In this document: piece by piece, positions 8,101 to 15,743 of the stretch
How positions within the stretch are numbered: the first letter of the stretch is position 1
How the letters are laid out: every line of letters begins with the position of its first letter
Source of the DNA: Vibrio aerogenes
Lineage (GTDB): Bacteria; Pseudomonadota; Gammaproteobacteria; Enterobacterales; Vibrionaceae
NCBI RefSeq assembly: GCF_024346755.1
Contig: NZ_AP024862.1
Span: forward strand, 1,116,001-1,180,000
Direction: 5' to 3'
Length of the DNA: 64,000 nucleotides
Position numbers and translations under genes: made by a program
The notes under the pieces: model-generated
Told to the model about the DNA's origin: nothing
The model's database searches: none
What the model saw: only the letters and a program-made list of their open reading frames with translations

Positions 8101-10248
8101 CGGTTGATTGACCCACCAGTTAAGCAGCTGTTCCGGATCACGCGAGACAGCCAGCGGCGGCAGAACCAGATAAGCACCGGCACATAGTGGCGGCCAGATT
8201 TCCCACACTGCGGCGTCAAATCCCATTCCGGCAACACTGGAAGAACAGTCTCCTGTCTGCAAATCAAATGACTGGCGATGCCAGTGGATCAGGTTGGTCA
8301 GCGTTTTGTGTTCAACCATCACACCTTTGGGTTTTCCGGTCGAGCCAGAGGTATAGATGATATAAGCAAGATTATCCGGTGTCAGATTGCCGCGCGGTAG
8401 ATTTTCTTCTGAGTAATCAACCCACAGATAAGCATCCGTACGAAAGTTGATATGATGCATTTTCGACCGGCCCATGTCCTCATCCGGAAACACTCCGGCC
8501 CACACTTCACCGGATAAAATGCCATCGGTCAGCAAAGCATCCGGTGTGCTGTCTTCGAGAATATACTGAATCCTTTCCTGTGGGTAATTCGGGTCCAGCG
8601 GTACATAGCCCGCGCCGGCTTTGAGCGTCGCCAGCATAGCAACAATCAAGCCACTGCCCCGGTCAAAACAAAGAGCGACCCGTTTTTCAGGGCCAACCCC
8701 CAATTTGCGCAGATAACGGGCCAGCTGGTTCGCCTGTGCATTCAGCTCACCATACGTCATACGATGGTGATGACAGACAACGGCGAGAGAATCCGGTGCG
8801 GATGCCGCATAGTGTTCAAATAGCTCATGCGCACAGAACTCAGCCGGATATGGCACCTGTGTATTGTTCCACTGTGCCAGAATCTGCGTCCGCTCTTCAG
8901 GCAGAAGCCAATCATACTGTGTGACGGGTAAATCTGGATTTTGTGAAGAGGCAATGGAGAAAAAGTGAACCAGACGGCGGAAATGGGATTCGATACAGGC
9001 TTCATCATACAAGGCTGTGTTTGCATCGATACACAGTTCCAGCCCGTTTTCAGCACCACGATCATAAATATTCACCGACAAGTCATCGGTAGGACCAAGG
9101 CAAAGATTATGCACCGCAACCGGGTACGCTCCGAAGCGGATATCATATTCAAATGGCATGATATTGATGGAAGTTGAATAAAGCGTACCACTTTCGGTGC
9201 TGAGGTTCAGGTCAGAACGCAATGTTTCCCCGCGGTAACGCTGATGCCGGACAACAGCCGTGACCTGACGCTTCACCTGCTCCAGGCATTCCCGTAACCG
9301 GATATCCGGGTTCAGTGACAACCGCAGTGGCAACACATTGGTCATCATCCCCGGAAAAGCCCGCAGCATCCGGCTGTTTCGGGCCATCACAGGAAAGCCA
9401 AGCACCAAGTCTTCTTCTCCCGTGACCCGGTAAAAGTAGAGCGCGATCAGGGCAGTGAGAAGTTGTGGCAGCGTCGTCCCGCATGTCACAGCAAATTGTC
9501 GCAGCGACTGGTTGGTTGCATCAGGTAAATAGACCTGACGGCGCAATACATCAGCACAAGCCATTTCCTTCCCGGCCAGACTCAATGGCTCTGGCCGGTT
9601 TTCCATCAGGTCGCCCCAATACTGACGATCACGTTGAAACTGTTTGGATGCTTCATAATTTTGATCCGCCAGCATAACATCAGATAAACGGGAAAACGGA
9701 CAGGCTGGCGGCGTTTCTCCGGCAATCAGTGCAGAGTATATTTGTGCCAGACGGGAAGAAAAAAGCACTCCGCCAAAGCCATCCATCATGATGTGATGAC
9801 CGCTGAGATAAAACAGGAAACGTTCCGGCGCAACGCGAAGTAACGCCAATGAAAAAAGAGGCCCTTGCTGTAAGTCAAAAGGCCTCTCCATATCAGATGT
9901 CATCCATTCACGGGCAGCTGCATCCGGATCATCTTCACCACTCATATCAAGTACCGGAAATGGCCAGAATGGCAATGAAATCAGCCGTTGCCGTGGCCCG
10001 TCCGGCGTTCGTTCAAAAACCAGATGGCAAGATTCAGTCTCACCAATCGTTTGACGTGCTGCTGTTTCAAAAAGGTCGGTCCGGACCGGGCCGAAAATTT
10101 CCAGACACTCAGTGACCTTATAAACTTTGGGATTTGCTTTTTGGTTAATTTCCTGAGCAAACCAGATGCCCCATTGTGCGGTGGAGAGCGGCAGCAAAAG
10201 CTCTTCAGACCTTTTTTTTTCAGAGAGGTTATTACTTTGATAATTCAT
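5173..10248 (-). CDS. NRPS D: C(starter-type)-A(Leu)-T-C(dual E/C-like)-T, no A domain in module 2
   Basis: This 1691-residue protein starts with an EntF/starter-like C domain (LPLSTAQWGIWFAQ near residue 22; HHIMMDG near 151). The A domain spans about 475-1000 (YTSGSTGKPKG near 633); its read code is DAWFLGNVVK, the classic Leu code. T1 carries LGGHSLL near 1050. A second C domain (about 1105-1540) has the dual C/E layout: DIYPAGPLQQGLLVQ, then QHLLQKQGD where dual domains have HH[I/L]xxxxGD, and MHHLCTDH in place of HHxxxDG. From about residue 1560 the sequence goes straight to FRALPAPGNDDY, which matches the A-to-T linker, and T2 (LGGHSMM near 1633), so the whole A domain of module 2 is absent without a frameshift. 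There is no TE. A GQ-rich repeat sits near residues 907-942. The protein could accept a residue loaded in trans. It is far from the main NRPS operon, so pathway membership is uncertain. Confidence 0.93.
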   Translation of the reverse strand: MNYQSNNLSEKKRSEELLLPLSTAQWGIWFAQEINQKANPKVYKVTECLEIFGPVRTDLFETAARQTIGETESCHLVFERTPDGPRQRLISLPFWPFPVLDMSGEDDPDAAAREWMTSDMERPFDLQQGPLFSLALLRVAPERFLFYLSGHHIMMDGFGGVLFSSRLAQIYSALIAGETPPACPFSRLSDVMLADQNYEASKQFQRDRQYWGDLMENRPEPLSLAGKEMACADVLRRQVYLPDATNQSLRQFAVTCGTTLPQLLTALIALYFYRVTGEEDLVLGFPVMARNSRMLRAFPGMMTNVLPLRLSLNPDIRLRECLEQVKRQVTAVVRHQRYRGETLRSDLNLSTESGTLYSTSINIMPFEYDIRFGAYPVAVHNLCLGPTDDLSVNIYDRGAENGLELCIDANTALYDEACIESHFRRLVHFFSIASSQNPDLPVTQYDWLLPEERTQILAQWNNTQVPYPAEFCAHELFEHYAASAPDSLAVVCHHHRMTYGELNAQANQLARYLRKLGVGPEKRVALCFDRGSGLIVAMLATLKAGAGYVPLDPNYPQERIQYILEDSTPDALLTDGILSGEVWAGVFPDEDMGRSKMHHINFRTDAYLWVDYSEENLPRGNLTPDNLAYIIYTSGSTGKPKGVMVEHKTLTNLIHWHRQSFDLQTGDCSSSVAGMGFDAAVWEIWPPLCAGAYLVLPPLAVSRDPEQLLNWWVNQPIQVGFLSTPIAELAFARRIKHPTLRTLLVGGDRLNVLPEPDAGFTLVNNYGPTETTVVATSGAICADDSVLHIGRPLNNMKIYILDEQRQLVPVGVEGEIYIGGTGVSRGYLNRPDLTAERFLADPFSEVQGARMYRSGDLARWLPDGTIEYLGRNDSQVKIRGFRIEPGEVASALQRCDCVKNAVVVAISGQSLQGQSLQGQAPLTKGQTLEGQAPLKGQALQGQSSTEKRLVAYYTLYDGYETVSAANLKQQLSQVLPEYMVPAAYVRLAHIPLTANGKVNYRTLPQPDESSFVRQAYEAPRTPAEKVLADVWQSLLGVEKAGRMDNFFELGGHSLLAVQMSELLRKQGYQLTVKTLFEQPVLAELAALIAAEKPPAEDIPPSLIPQDCHQITPDMLPLVSLTQAQIDMLVSEIPGGAANVQDIYPAGPLQQGLLVQHLLQKQGDLYTIRMIQAFPDQQMLLSFTDALQKVIRRHDILRTSMAWEGLDQPVQIVWRNAPLDVVTLNLGAEDVADELERRFRPEHSRINVSHAPMIEAYQAEDAANERWLLCLRMHHLCTDHTSLELMIEEVQAHWQGKAEQLPEPLPFRNYIGKVSQQDEQAARAYFSRQLGDFSMPSVPFGLAHTQGEGGQVNTLHLAVNDRLAQRLRRQAKLHQVSTASLFHLVWGLVLRSASGRDDVVTGTILLGRMSAGAGSDRTLGLFLNTLPFRMRLDKTPTDEMVRTIHHQLAELMDYEHTPLSQVQQCSGVPASQPLFSSLLNYRYQGGNAQVDVLEHLPVDIVMEEERSTFPLSLSVNDCPGEGFSLDLQVDARVSCGLVGTMVTGTLARLVSVLERSPSRPVCDVDAFDEEGSPTTIMHSGVDFRALPAPGNDDYIRCDYTPPQGQTEQTLARLWESVLAVDSVGREDDFFALGGHSMMAIQLVNQARQHGIDFSLKMLFDAPVLKDFSAAVAIRHACYGAKVTQEQPDEMPV
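7422..7529 (-). repeat. In-frame 15-21 bp minisatellite in the NRPS D adenylation domain
   Basis: Six to seven degenerate units of TGTCCTT-T-A (plus strand) lie in tandem; the last two full 15-bp units, TGTCCTTGTAAAGAT, are identical. All unit lengths are multiples of three, so the frame is kept and the units encode (S/A)LQGQ-like pentapeptides with longer PLTKG/PLKG variants. They fall in the loop between the A8 region and the KRLVAYY strand of the A subdomain, where other A domains in the window have only a few residues. Confidence 0.85.
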
Positions 10249-11100
10249 ATAACACCAACTTCCATATTATTAACGGTTAATCATATTTTTATTTCAGGAC
10301 GTAATAAGCCTGTCATCCGTCAAATACTGAGGCCAGTAAAATAGAGATGAATCCGTCCCATTTTTATAATTTTTTAAATATAAACATCATGAATAAACAA
10401 CAATTTATGTAACGCACAACAACTAATTCATAACGAACATATAAAACCGAATATAACAAAAAGCTTTTTATACTCAAGTGAATCAAATATTAAATAATTG
10501 TTTAACAAAACAGTTCAATCAAATAACTATCTCATCATTAAAAAATGACAAAATAAACAAAAAAACAAAGGAAAACCCAATAAAACATATCATTAAAATA
10601 TTTTTAAAATATATATAAAATATATTAAACACAAAGAAAAACAGATAGTTAAAAAGACACAAAGAACACTATCATCATTAAAAATACAACAAAGTATTAT
10701 AATTTAATTATTTTTAGCATTTAATATAAATGATACAAAAAACACTAACCTGTATATAAGTTTATCAAGCATACAGATAAACCATAACTCAGAATAAGAT
10801 ATGATAATAACTTATCAAACCAGTTGTATATTTTTTATTTTAAATAAATCCAGAATAACAAACCTTTTTGTGGTGATTTTTTATACAAATCGCATCGATT
10901 AACACTTAATTAACAAAAATAGAAAGAATATTATACTAACAAGCCTGTATATTTAATAAATATAGCGTAAACGACATATCACAAAAGGGAATATTATGTT
11001 TAATATTTAACAAAATATGGCTCATATCTAATAATACATCTGTTATTTATTTATCATCATCTTAATAAATATCTGCATATCATGAATATTTATAAGAGCT
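10249..11100. other. AT-rich non-coding leader of NRPS D, with shared GGTG ribosome-binding leader
   Basis: No gene is seen in this stretch; it is strikingly AT-rich, with long A/T runs. Next to the NRPS D start, on the minus strand, AAGTTGGTGT (10261-10252) precedes TAT and the ATG at 10248. GGTG can pair with the CACC part of the 16S anti-SD. The same decamer precedes NRPS A. The AT bias suggests an H-NS-type silenced promoter region (inference). Confidence 0.7.
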
Positions 11101-11131
11101 GACAAGTTATAGGCGCAGTTATCGGCGAGTT

Positions 11132-11200
11132 ATCGGGGACAGGCACCAGAAACCATGATCGGGGACACGCACCAGAAGTTATCGGGGACACGCACCAGAA
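11132..11200. repeat. Three REP-like repeats beside the RAYT gene
   Basis: ATCGGGGACA(G/C)GCACCAGAA occurs three times, at 11132-11151, 11158-11177 and 11181-11200. Repeats of this GGGGACACGCACC type commonly flank REP-associated Y1 transposase genes, and one begins 149 bp downstream. Confidence 0.75.
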
Positions 11201-11348
11201 ACCTGTAGGTCAAAACTCAAGACATCATACTGATATCACATACGATTTCATTCACAACGCAAAGTCCATCGCATCTCCTGTTACTGCATTTTCAACCATG
11301 TCATTCAACCGGTATGATTGACTCAAGCACAATCAACCTGACGAAGTT

Positions 11349-12305
11349 ATGACCACACCCAGAGCACAGAAAGTTTCTCTTGATATCACGCCTTATTACC
11401 ACTGCGTCTCCCGCTGTGTCCGGCATTCTTTTCTGTGCGGGGAAGATCAGTTCTCAGGCAAGTCTTATGAGCACCGTCGCCTGTGGGTTGAAAACCGGAT
11501 TCTTGCGCTTGCTCAGGTTTATTGTATTGATATCTGTGCGTATGCGGTGATGCATAACCATTATCACCTTGTGGTGCATATCAATCAGGAAAAGGCAGCA
11601 CAGCTGACAAATGCTGAAGTGATTGAACGCTGGTCTGTTGAGCATCAACTGCCGACGATCATTCAGCGCTATTTACATCTCCCATTAACACCCGCTGAAA
11701 ACAGACAATGTGAAGTCATTATCGAAGCATGGCGCCAGCGCCTCTGGTCTCTGAGCTGGCTGATGAAAGAACTCAATGAGGAGATAGCCAAACAAGCCAA
11801 TCAGGAAGATCACTGCACGGGTCATTTCTGGGAAGGCCGTTTCAAATCTCAGGCACTGCTGGATGAGAAAGCCTTACTGGCAGCCATGACGTATGTTGAC
11901 CTGAACCCCATTCGGGCAAAGGTCAGCCCCACCCCGGAAACCTCACAGCATACTTCCGTGAAAAAGCGGCTGGATAGTCTCGAAAATCACCAGCCAACGC
12001 CTGCTGGCCTGCACCCTTTTACAGGTTATGAACATCAGGAAAACCCCGCAGGCATTCCGTTTCGGCTCATGGATTATCTCGAATGGGTTGATTTTGTCGG
12101 GCGGCAAATCCGGCAAGATAAGCCGGGCTATATCGATGCGCATCAGCCTGCCATTGTCTTGCGTCTTTCCCTGAACCAGACTGAATGCCTCAAGCTCTGT
12201 ACTCATCTGGAACAAAACCGATGTGGGTGGATTGGACCACCTGAGCAGCTCCGGATAGTGAAAACCTTTTTCAACAAACAGCGAATTCACGGGATTTATT
12301 GTTAA
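11349..12305 (+). CDS. REP-associated Y1 (HUH) transposase, RAYT/IS200-like
   Basis: This 318-residue protein has the Y1 transposase opening ITPYYHCVSRCVRHSFL and the HUH motif as HNHYHLVVH near residue 75. The family-typical HFWEGRFKSQALLDE is near residue 158 and YVDLNPIRAK near residue 180. The length fits the long RAYT subgroup. Such single-copy, domesticated transposases act on REP palindromes by single-strand nicking, and REP-like repeats lie directly upstream and elsewhere in this window. It has no terminal inverted repeats and no partner orfB, so it is a RAYT rather than an intact IS200/IS605 element. The ATG at 11349 has only a weak upstream ribosome-binding sequence. It is a good candidate for the source of the REP-like motifs at 13.7, 18.4, 22.0 and 23.6 kb; that link is inference. 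Confidence 0.85.
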   Translation: MTTPRAQKVSLDITPYYHCVSRCVRHSFLCGEDQFSGKSYEHRRLWVENRILALAQVYCIDICAYAVMHNHYHLVVHINQEKAAQLTNAEVIERWSVEHQLPTIIQRYLHLPLTPAENRQCEVIIEAWRQRLWSLSWLMKELNEEIAKQANQEDHCTGHFWEGRFKSQALLDEKALLAAMTYVDLNPIRAKVSPTPETSQHTSVKKRLDSLENHQPTPAGLHPFTGYEHQENPAGIPFRLMDYLEWVDFVGRQIRQDKPGYIDAHQPAIVLRLSLNQTECLKLCTHLEQNRCGWIGPPEQLRIVKTFFNKQRIHGIYC

Positions 12306-12436
12306 TCCGGGTTTCGCTGCATCCTGAATGAATCAACAACCAGCTTTCCTTATCTGAATTACCTCAAACGTGCTGTTTTCTTAGCGAAAAAGACTAAAAA
12401 GCTCATCCTTTTTTAATGCAACATTGTATTTCCGTG

Positions 12437-12487
12437 TGGTAAAGGCAGTTGTTGTGTGACCTTTGTTAAGGTGCATGTCCCTGTTAT
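12437..12487. repeat. Dispersed repeat, copy 1 (partner at 18520-18570)
   Basis: GTGTGACCTTTGTTA followed by GTGCATGTCCCTGTTA here resembles GTGTGACCTTTGTTA followed by GAGCTTGTCCTTGTTA at 18.5 kb, and both follow TGGTAAAG. The core resembles the reverse strand of the ACAGGACAGGCAC repeats, so it looks like a degenerate REP-family member between the RAYT and ompK genes. The rest of 12306-12666 holds the ompK promoter region and no gene. Confidence 0.55.
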
Positions 12488-12516
12488 TTTATTTAGTTCC
12501 ATAATAAACACATTTA

Positions 12517-12532
12517 TGTGACTCGCATCACA
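12517..12532 (+). promoter_or_regulatory. CRP binding site upstream of ompK
   Basis: TGTGA-CTCGCA-TCACA is a perfect match to the TGTGA-N6-TCACA consensus, in an AT-rich context 135 bp upstream of the ompK start. tsx-family nucleoside channels are classically CRP-controlled in enteric bacteria, so cAMP-CRP control of this gene is a reasonable inference. Confidence 0.75.
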
Positions 12533-12666
12533 ATAAATATTCACTGTTTCTTGGTTTTCTACTTTTAATTGAGAGATAAATCGCTATCATCTTCGGCATT
12601 AGTAACCGATGACGTCAACGCAATCGATTATATAAACTGAAAATCACAATGTAGAGAATCACAGCA

Positions 12667-13467
12667 ATGCGCAAATCACTTTTAGCACTAAGTCTGGCTG
12701 CTGCAGTTTCCACTCCTGCCCTGGCCGCTGATTACACTGATGGTAACACTCATAAAAACGATTATAAGTGGATGCAATTTAACCTGATGCATGTACTTAA
12801 TGAAAAGCCTGGTAACAATAACCACACATACTTCGAAATGGAGTTTGGCGGTCGTTCAGGAATTTTTGATCTGTATGGTTACCTTGATGTGTTCAACCTG
12901 ACGGACGATGATGACAGTGATAAATCCGCAAACAAAGGCAACAATGCTAAAACGTTCGCTAAATTTGCACCACGTATGTCTATCGATGGTTTGTTCAACA
13001 CCGATTTATCTGTTGGCCCAATTAAAGAATGGTATGTTGCTAACTACACCACGATTGATGGCAATAACGATGGCGGTTACGCGACCAAAAACGGTATCGG
13101 TGCCGACGTCATGGTACCATGGTTTGGTAAAGTGCAATTTAACCTTTACAAATCTTACAACATCAAAAACAACGAGTGGAATGGTTACCAGTTCTCGACA
13201 GTATGGTTCAAGCCTTTTGTTAACTTTGACAACGGTTCATTTATCGCCTATCAGGGTTACCTGGATTACGAATTCGACCTGCAAGAAAAAGCCGGCGCAA
13301 CATCTGATCACGGCCTGGCTTGGTTTAACGGTATCTATTGGCACAGCAACCGCTATGCAGTCGGTTACGGTCTGAAAGTGTTTGATGATGTTTACGGCAT
13401 TAAAGATTCTTCAGGCTTTAGATCATCTGGCGTATCACACTACTTTGACGTCACTTACAAATTCTGA
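12667..13467 (+). CDS. ompK: OmpK-like outer-membrane channel, Tsx (nucleoside-specific channel) family
   Basis: This 266-residue protein has a clear Sec signal peptide (MRKSLLALSLAAAVSTPALA, cleavage after about residue 20). The mature part is rich in alternating aromatic strands and ends in FDVTYKF, the C-terminal aromatic signature of outer-membrane beta-barrels. WMQFNLMHVLNEKPGNN, FEMEFGGRSGIFDLYGYLD and GIYWHSNRYAVGYGLKVF fit the Tsx/OmpK barrel family. In vibrios OmpK is a porin of this family and a phage receptor. A perfect CRP site lies upstream and a strong terminator follows 26 bp after the stop, so it is monocistronic. It is an ordinary core gene inside an otherwise rearranged stretch, and it is the best lineage marker in the window. 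Confidence 0.88.
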   Translation: MRKSLLALSLAAAVSTPALAADYTDGNTHKNDYKWMQFNLMHVLNEKPGNNNHTYFEMEFGGRSGIFDLYGYLDVFNLTDDDDSDKSANKGNNAKTFAKFAPRMSIDGLFNTDLSVGPIKEWYVANYTTIDGNNDGGYATKNGIGADVMVPWFGKVQFNLYKSYNIKNNEWNGYQFSTVWFKPFVNFDNGSFIAYQGYLDYEFDLQEKAGATSDHGLAWFNGIYWHSNRYAVGYGLKVFDDVYGIKDSSGFRSSGVSHYFDVTYKF

Positions 13468-13493
13468 TTTGCCAAGCAAATGAAACTTGATGA

Positions 13494-13520
13494 ATGGCGC
13501 GATAATCGCGCCATTTTTTA
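13494..13520 (+). terminator. Rho-independent terminator of ompK
   Basis: ATGGCGCGA (13494-13502), loop TAA, then TCGCGCCAT (13506-13514), followed by TTTTTA: a perfect 9-bp stem with a U tract just after the ompK stop codon. Confidence 0.9.
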
Positions 13521-13600
13521 TGTCCGCAGGTTAGCTTTAGTGTGGCCGGTTGCCGGGAAAAGTCTGTCTCTTTCAGGGGGATTAAAATGTCCTCAGAATT

Positions 13601-13664
13601 GCAATTCAACATCCAGCTCTTTTGCACCACATCCATATGTTCTGCTGTATCAGATGCAGCAACG
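13601..13664 (-). pseudogene. 64-bp relic of the cdiA-like gene
   Basis: This stretch is identical to 20851-20915 inside the CdiA-like gene except for one missing T in a homopolymer. It covers the codons around AEHMDVVQKELDVELL, but is frameshifted and has no coding context here. It abuts the REP-like repeat that starts at 13666, immediately before MNT-HEPN copy 1. The remainder of 13521-13800 holds no gene I can support. Confidence 0.85.
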
Positions 13665-13800
13665 TAATAAACAGGACAGGCACAACATCACCTTGCTGAA
13701 CCACGAATTGCAACCCCAATCACCTTGAAACCTATAGACATTTTCCTCATAACCGGCCACACTGACTCAATTGTCTGTTTATACATCTGTCACCCGTATC

Positions 13801-14679
13801 ATGAAGAAAAGCCTTGAACACCTCCCTGAACTCAAACAGCACGAACTCCGGACGATGTCTGTGATTTTTCGCAATACCATGGATGAGTTCGTGAAACATA
13901 AACAAGGGAGTAAGCGGGAGTTCCGGATCTTAAAAATCATCCTTTTTGGCAGCCACGCCAAAGGTACGCAGGTCAATGACCCGGAGAATGGCTATGTGTC
14001 GGATTACGATATTCTGGTGGTGGTGAATCATGATGATGCCGTGGAAGAAGATATTATCTGGCAGCGGGCAAGGGAGGAGATTGACCGAAAAGTGACGTCT
14101 GCGCCCCTTGGCCTGATTGTGCATTCGCTCCATGATGTCAACGAGCGACTCCAGCAAGGTCACTATTTTTTTAAAGATATCCGCGAAGAAGGCATTGAAG
14201 TTTTCTCAGCGATACCGAAAGAACTCTCCCTGCCGGGAAAACTGACTGAAGAAGAGAAAAAAGCCATTGCAACAAAATATTATCAGCAATGGTCGGAAAA
14301 TTTTGCAGACGATTTTGACATTTATACTTATGCAAGAGAACGATCAAGATTAAAAAAATCAGCTTTTGAGCTTCATCAGGCAACGGAGCATTTATACGCC
14401 TGTGCCCTTCTCACCTGCACCAATTACCTGCCCAAATCCCACAATATTGAAAAACTTGGTAAGCTCTGCGCACAAATCGACCCGGAATTTAAAACCATTC
14501 TGCCGCTGGACAGCAAGTTTCACCGCCGCAGCTTCCGCCGCCTGCAACGTGCTTATATCGAGGCCCGTTATTCAGAACATTATCAAATTACCGAAGATGA
14601 ATTAGATTATCTGGCTGGCGAAGTTTTGAAGCTGAAAATATTGGTGGAACGGGTGTGTTTGGCCCGGATTGGGGAGTGA
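13801..14679 (+). CDS. MNT-HEPN fusion protein (nucleotidyltransferase + HEPN), copy 1
   Basis: This 292-residue protein has a minimal nucleotidyltransferase domain at residues about 15-150, with the pol-beta signature GSHAKGT near residue 49 and SDYDILVV about 15 residues later. A C-terminal HEPN domain covers about 175-290 (ending ARYSEHYQITEDELDYLAG). Separate MNT and HEPN proteins often form toxin-antitoxin pairs in which the MNT partner modifies the HEPN RNase; here both are in one chain, so it may act on another RNA or a nucleotide substrate. A longer TTG reading exists from 13771, but the second copy has TTA there, so the ATG at 13801 is chosen. Residues about 141-200 differ from copy 2 while the flanks are nearly identical. 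An inverted-repeat stem-loop follows the stop. Confidence 0.8.
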   Translation: MKKSLEHLPELKQHELRTMSVIFRNTMDEFVKHKQGSKREFRILKIILFGSHAKGTQVNDPENGYVSDYDILVVVNHDDAVEEDIIWQRAREEIDRKVTSAPLGLIVHSLHDVNERLQQGHYFFKDIREEGIEVFSAIPKELSLPGKLTEEEKKAIATKYYQQWSENFADDFDIYTYARERSRLKKSAFELHQATEHLYACALLTCTNYLPKSHNIEKLGKLCAQIDPEFKTILPLDSKFHRRSFRRLQRAYIEARYSEHYQITEDELDYLAGEVLKLKILVERVCLARIGE

Positions 14680-14695
14680 ATTTATTATCGGCTAG

Positions 14696-14713
14696 CGCCC
14701 GGATTTCCGGGCG
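14696..14713 (+). terminator. Stem-loop after MNT-HEPN copy 1
   Basis: CGCCCGGA-TT-TCCGGGCG forms an 8-bp GC-rich stem 16 bp after the stop codon, with no clear U tract. It is conserved after the second copy with a 9-bp stem, so it belongs to the duplicated unit and may be a weak terminator or an end element. Confidence 0.5.
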
Positions 14714-14757
14714 GTTGTATGGATTGGGCGACCGTTCATCCCCAACAAAATTAATCA

Positions 14758-15312
14758 CTACTGACCCAATCCCGCCAGATCTTTGACAATCAAACTGGAG
14801 ATCAAAGCAACATCTCTGGGTTCATCTTCTTCATCCCATGTGAATGCTGCGATTTCTAAAGTTACAGCTGTATCTTCAAGGAATCCATACGCTGTTGTGT
14901 AGTGATCTTTTCCAAATCTTGCTAACTTATTGCCATTCTGAAAAACAGTTACATCGTGTGATACATCAGGTTTATTTAACGCTTTTCCACCATAGTTAAA
15001 TTTCCTTATATAATTAACCACAATATTGACTTCTGGAGTATTCTCCCCTTTTTCAGACGCTAAAATTCCTTTTTCTTCCATATTTTTTTTAATAAAATCA
15101 TAAAATTCCTGATTCAAGACAGATTCGGAAGCAAATTTATTATCCCCAGGAATTGCACCATGACCTAAGATTAAATTAACTTTCACTTCACCTAATGAAT
15201 ACTTTGTCACTTCTTTCTTCAAAGGAGTTGGTTCCATGTAATAATAATATTTGTGACCAGCGCATCCAGAAAAAAACAAAACACTAATTAACACCAATAA
15301 AAAACGTTGCAT
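14758..15312 (-). CDS. Putative lipoprotein of unknown function
   Basis: This 184-residue protein has a signal-peptidase-II type leader, MQRFLLVLISVLFFSGC, with the lipidated Cys at residue 17. A Shine-Dalgarno AAGAGG precedes the ATG at 15312 with good spacing. The mature part begins with a Tyr run (HKYYYYMEP), then a mixed alpha/beta domain with VKVNLILGHGAIPGDNKF, VNIVVNYIRKFNYGG and FTWDEEDEPRDVALISSLIV. I do not recognise the family. It is AT-rich compared with the NRPS genes and stands alone; the 175 bp upstream (15313-15487) hold no further gene. Anchoring in the outer or inner membrane on the periplasmic side is inferred from the lipobox. Confidence 0.75.
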   Translation of the reverse strand: MQRFLLVLISVLFFSGCAGHKYYYYMEPTPLKKEVTKYSLGEVKVNLILGHGAIPGDNKFASESVLNQEFYDFIKKNMEEKGILASEKGENTPEVNIVVNYIRKFNYGGKALNKPDVSHDVTVFQNGNKLARFGKDHYTTAYGFLEDTAVTLEIAAFTWDEEDEPRDVALISSLIVKDLAGLGQ

Positions 15313-15743
15313 ACATACCTCTTAAATTATGCGAGTAAAAACAGAACCAGCCAGTTTATTTTTGCCCTGAAAATATGCCATCATTCTTCCGTTATTCCAA
15401 TGAATGACAAATATATATTATTCCGGCGATTATTTTAAATAGAATGCCAATGATAACACAATTATCAATAACATTGAAACATATCTTTTATTTCTGTATA
15501 TCATTATTATTTTTTAAATATAAATCATAAAGATAATCAGACAAAAGGAGTAACTCATCTGTAGTTTCTATGCCAATCTCCACATGATTATTAATTATTT
15601 CTAAAGCATACTCCTGAGTTTGATGAAGTCCACCTGAGTGTATTTTTTTAATTTTTTTGAGCATAAGGAAAAATGATTTACATTTTTCCTTTCCATAATC
15701 CAAAAATTATTATTATTTATATAATCCTGTAGTATTTTTTCTA

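Larger units (their letters stand above)
13666..14735 (+). repeat. Long direct repeat, copy 1 (REP-like leader + MNT-HEPN gene + stem-loop)
   Basis: This unit begins AATAAACAGGACAGGCAC and runs through the MNT-HEPN gene to the stem-loop after it. The partner unit starts at 21973. Both units have the same length from leader to stop codon (constant offset of 8307 bp from the ATG to the stop) and the same orientation. Apart from a diverged block near 14224-14400 the copies differ by only scattered bases. Confidence 0.85.

Noticed and set aside
13480..13728. 82-codon reading frame after ompK
   Set aside because: It starts before and runs through the ompK terminator, then through the cdiA relic and a REP-like repeat; no coding signal.
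13771..13800. TTG start extending MNT-HEPN copy 1 by ten residues
   Set aside because: The second copy has TTA at this position, so the shared ATG at 13801 (22108) is the likely start.
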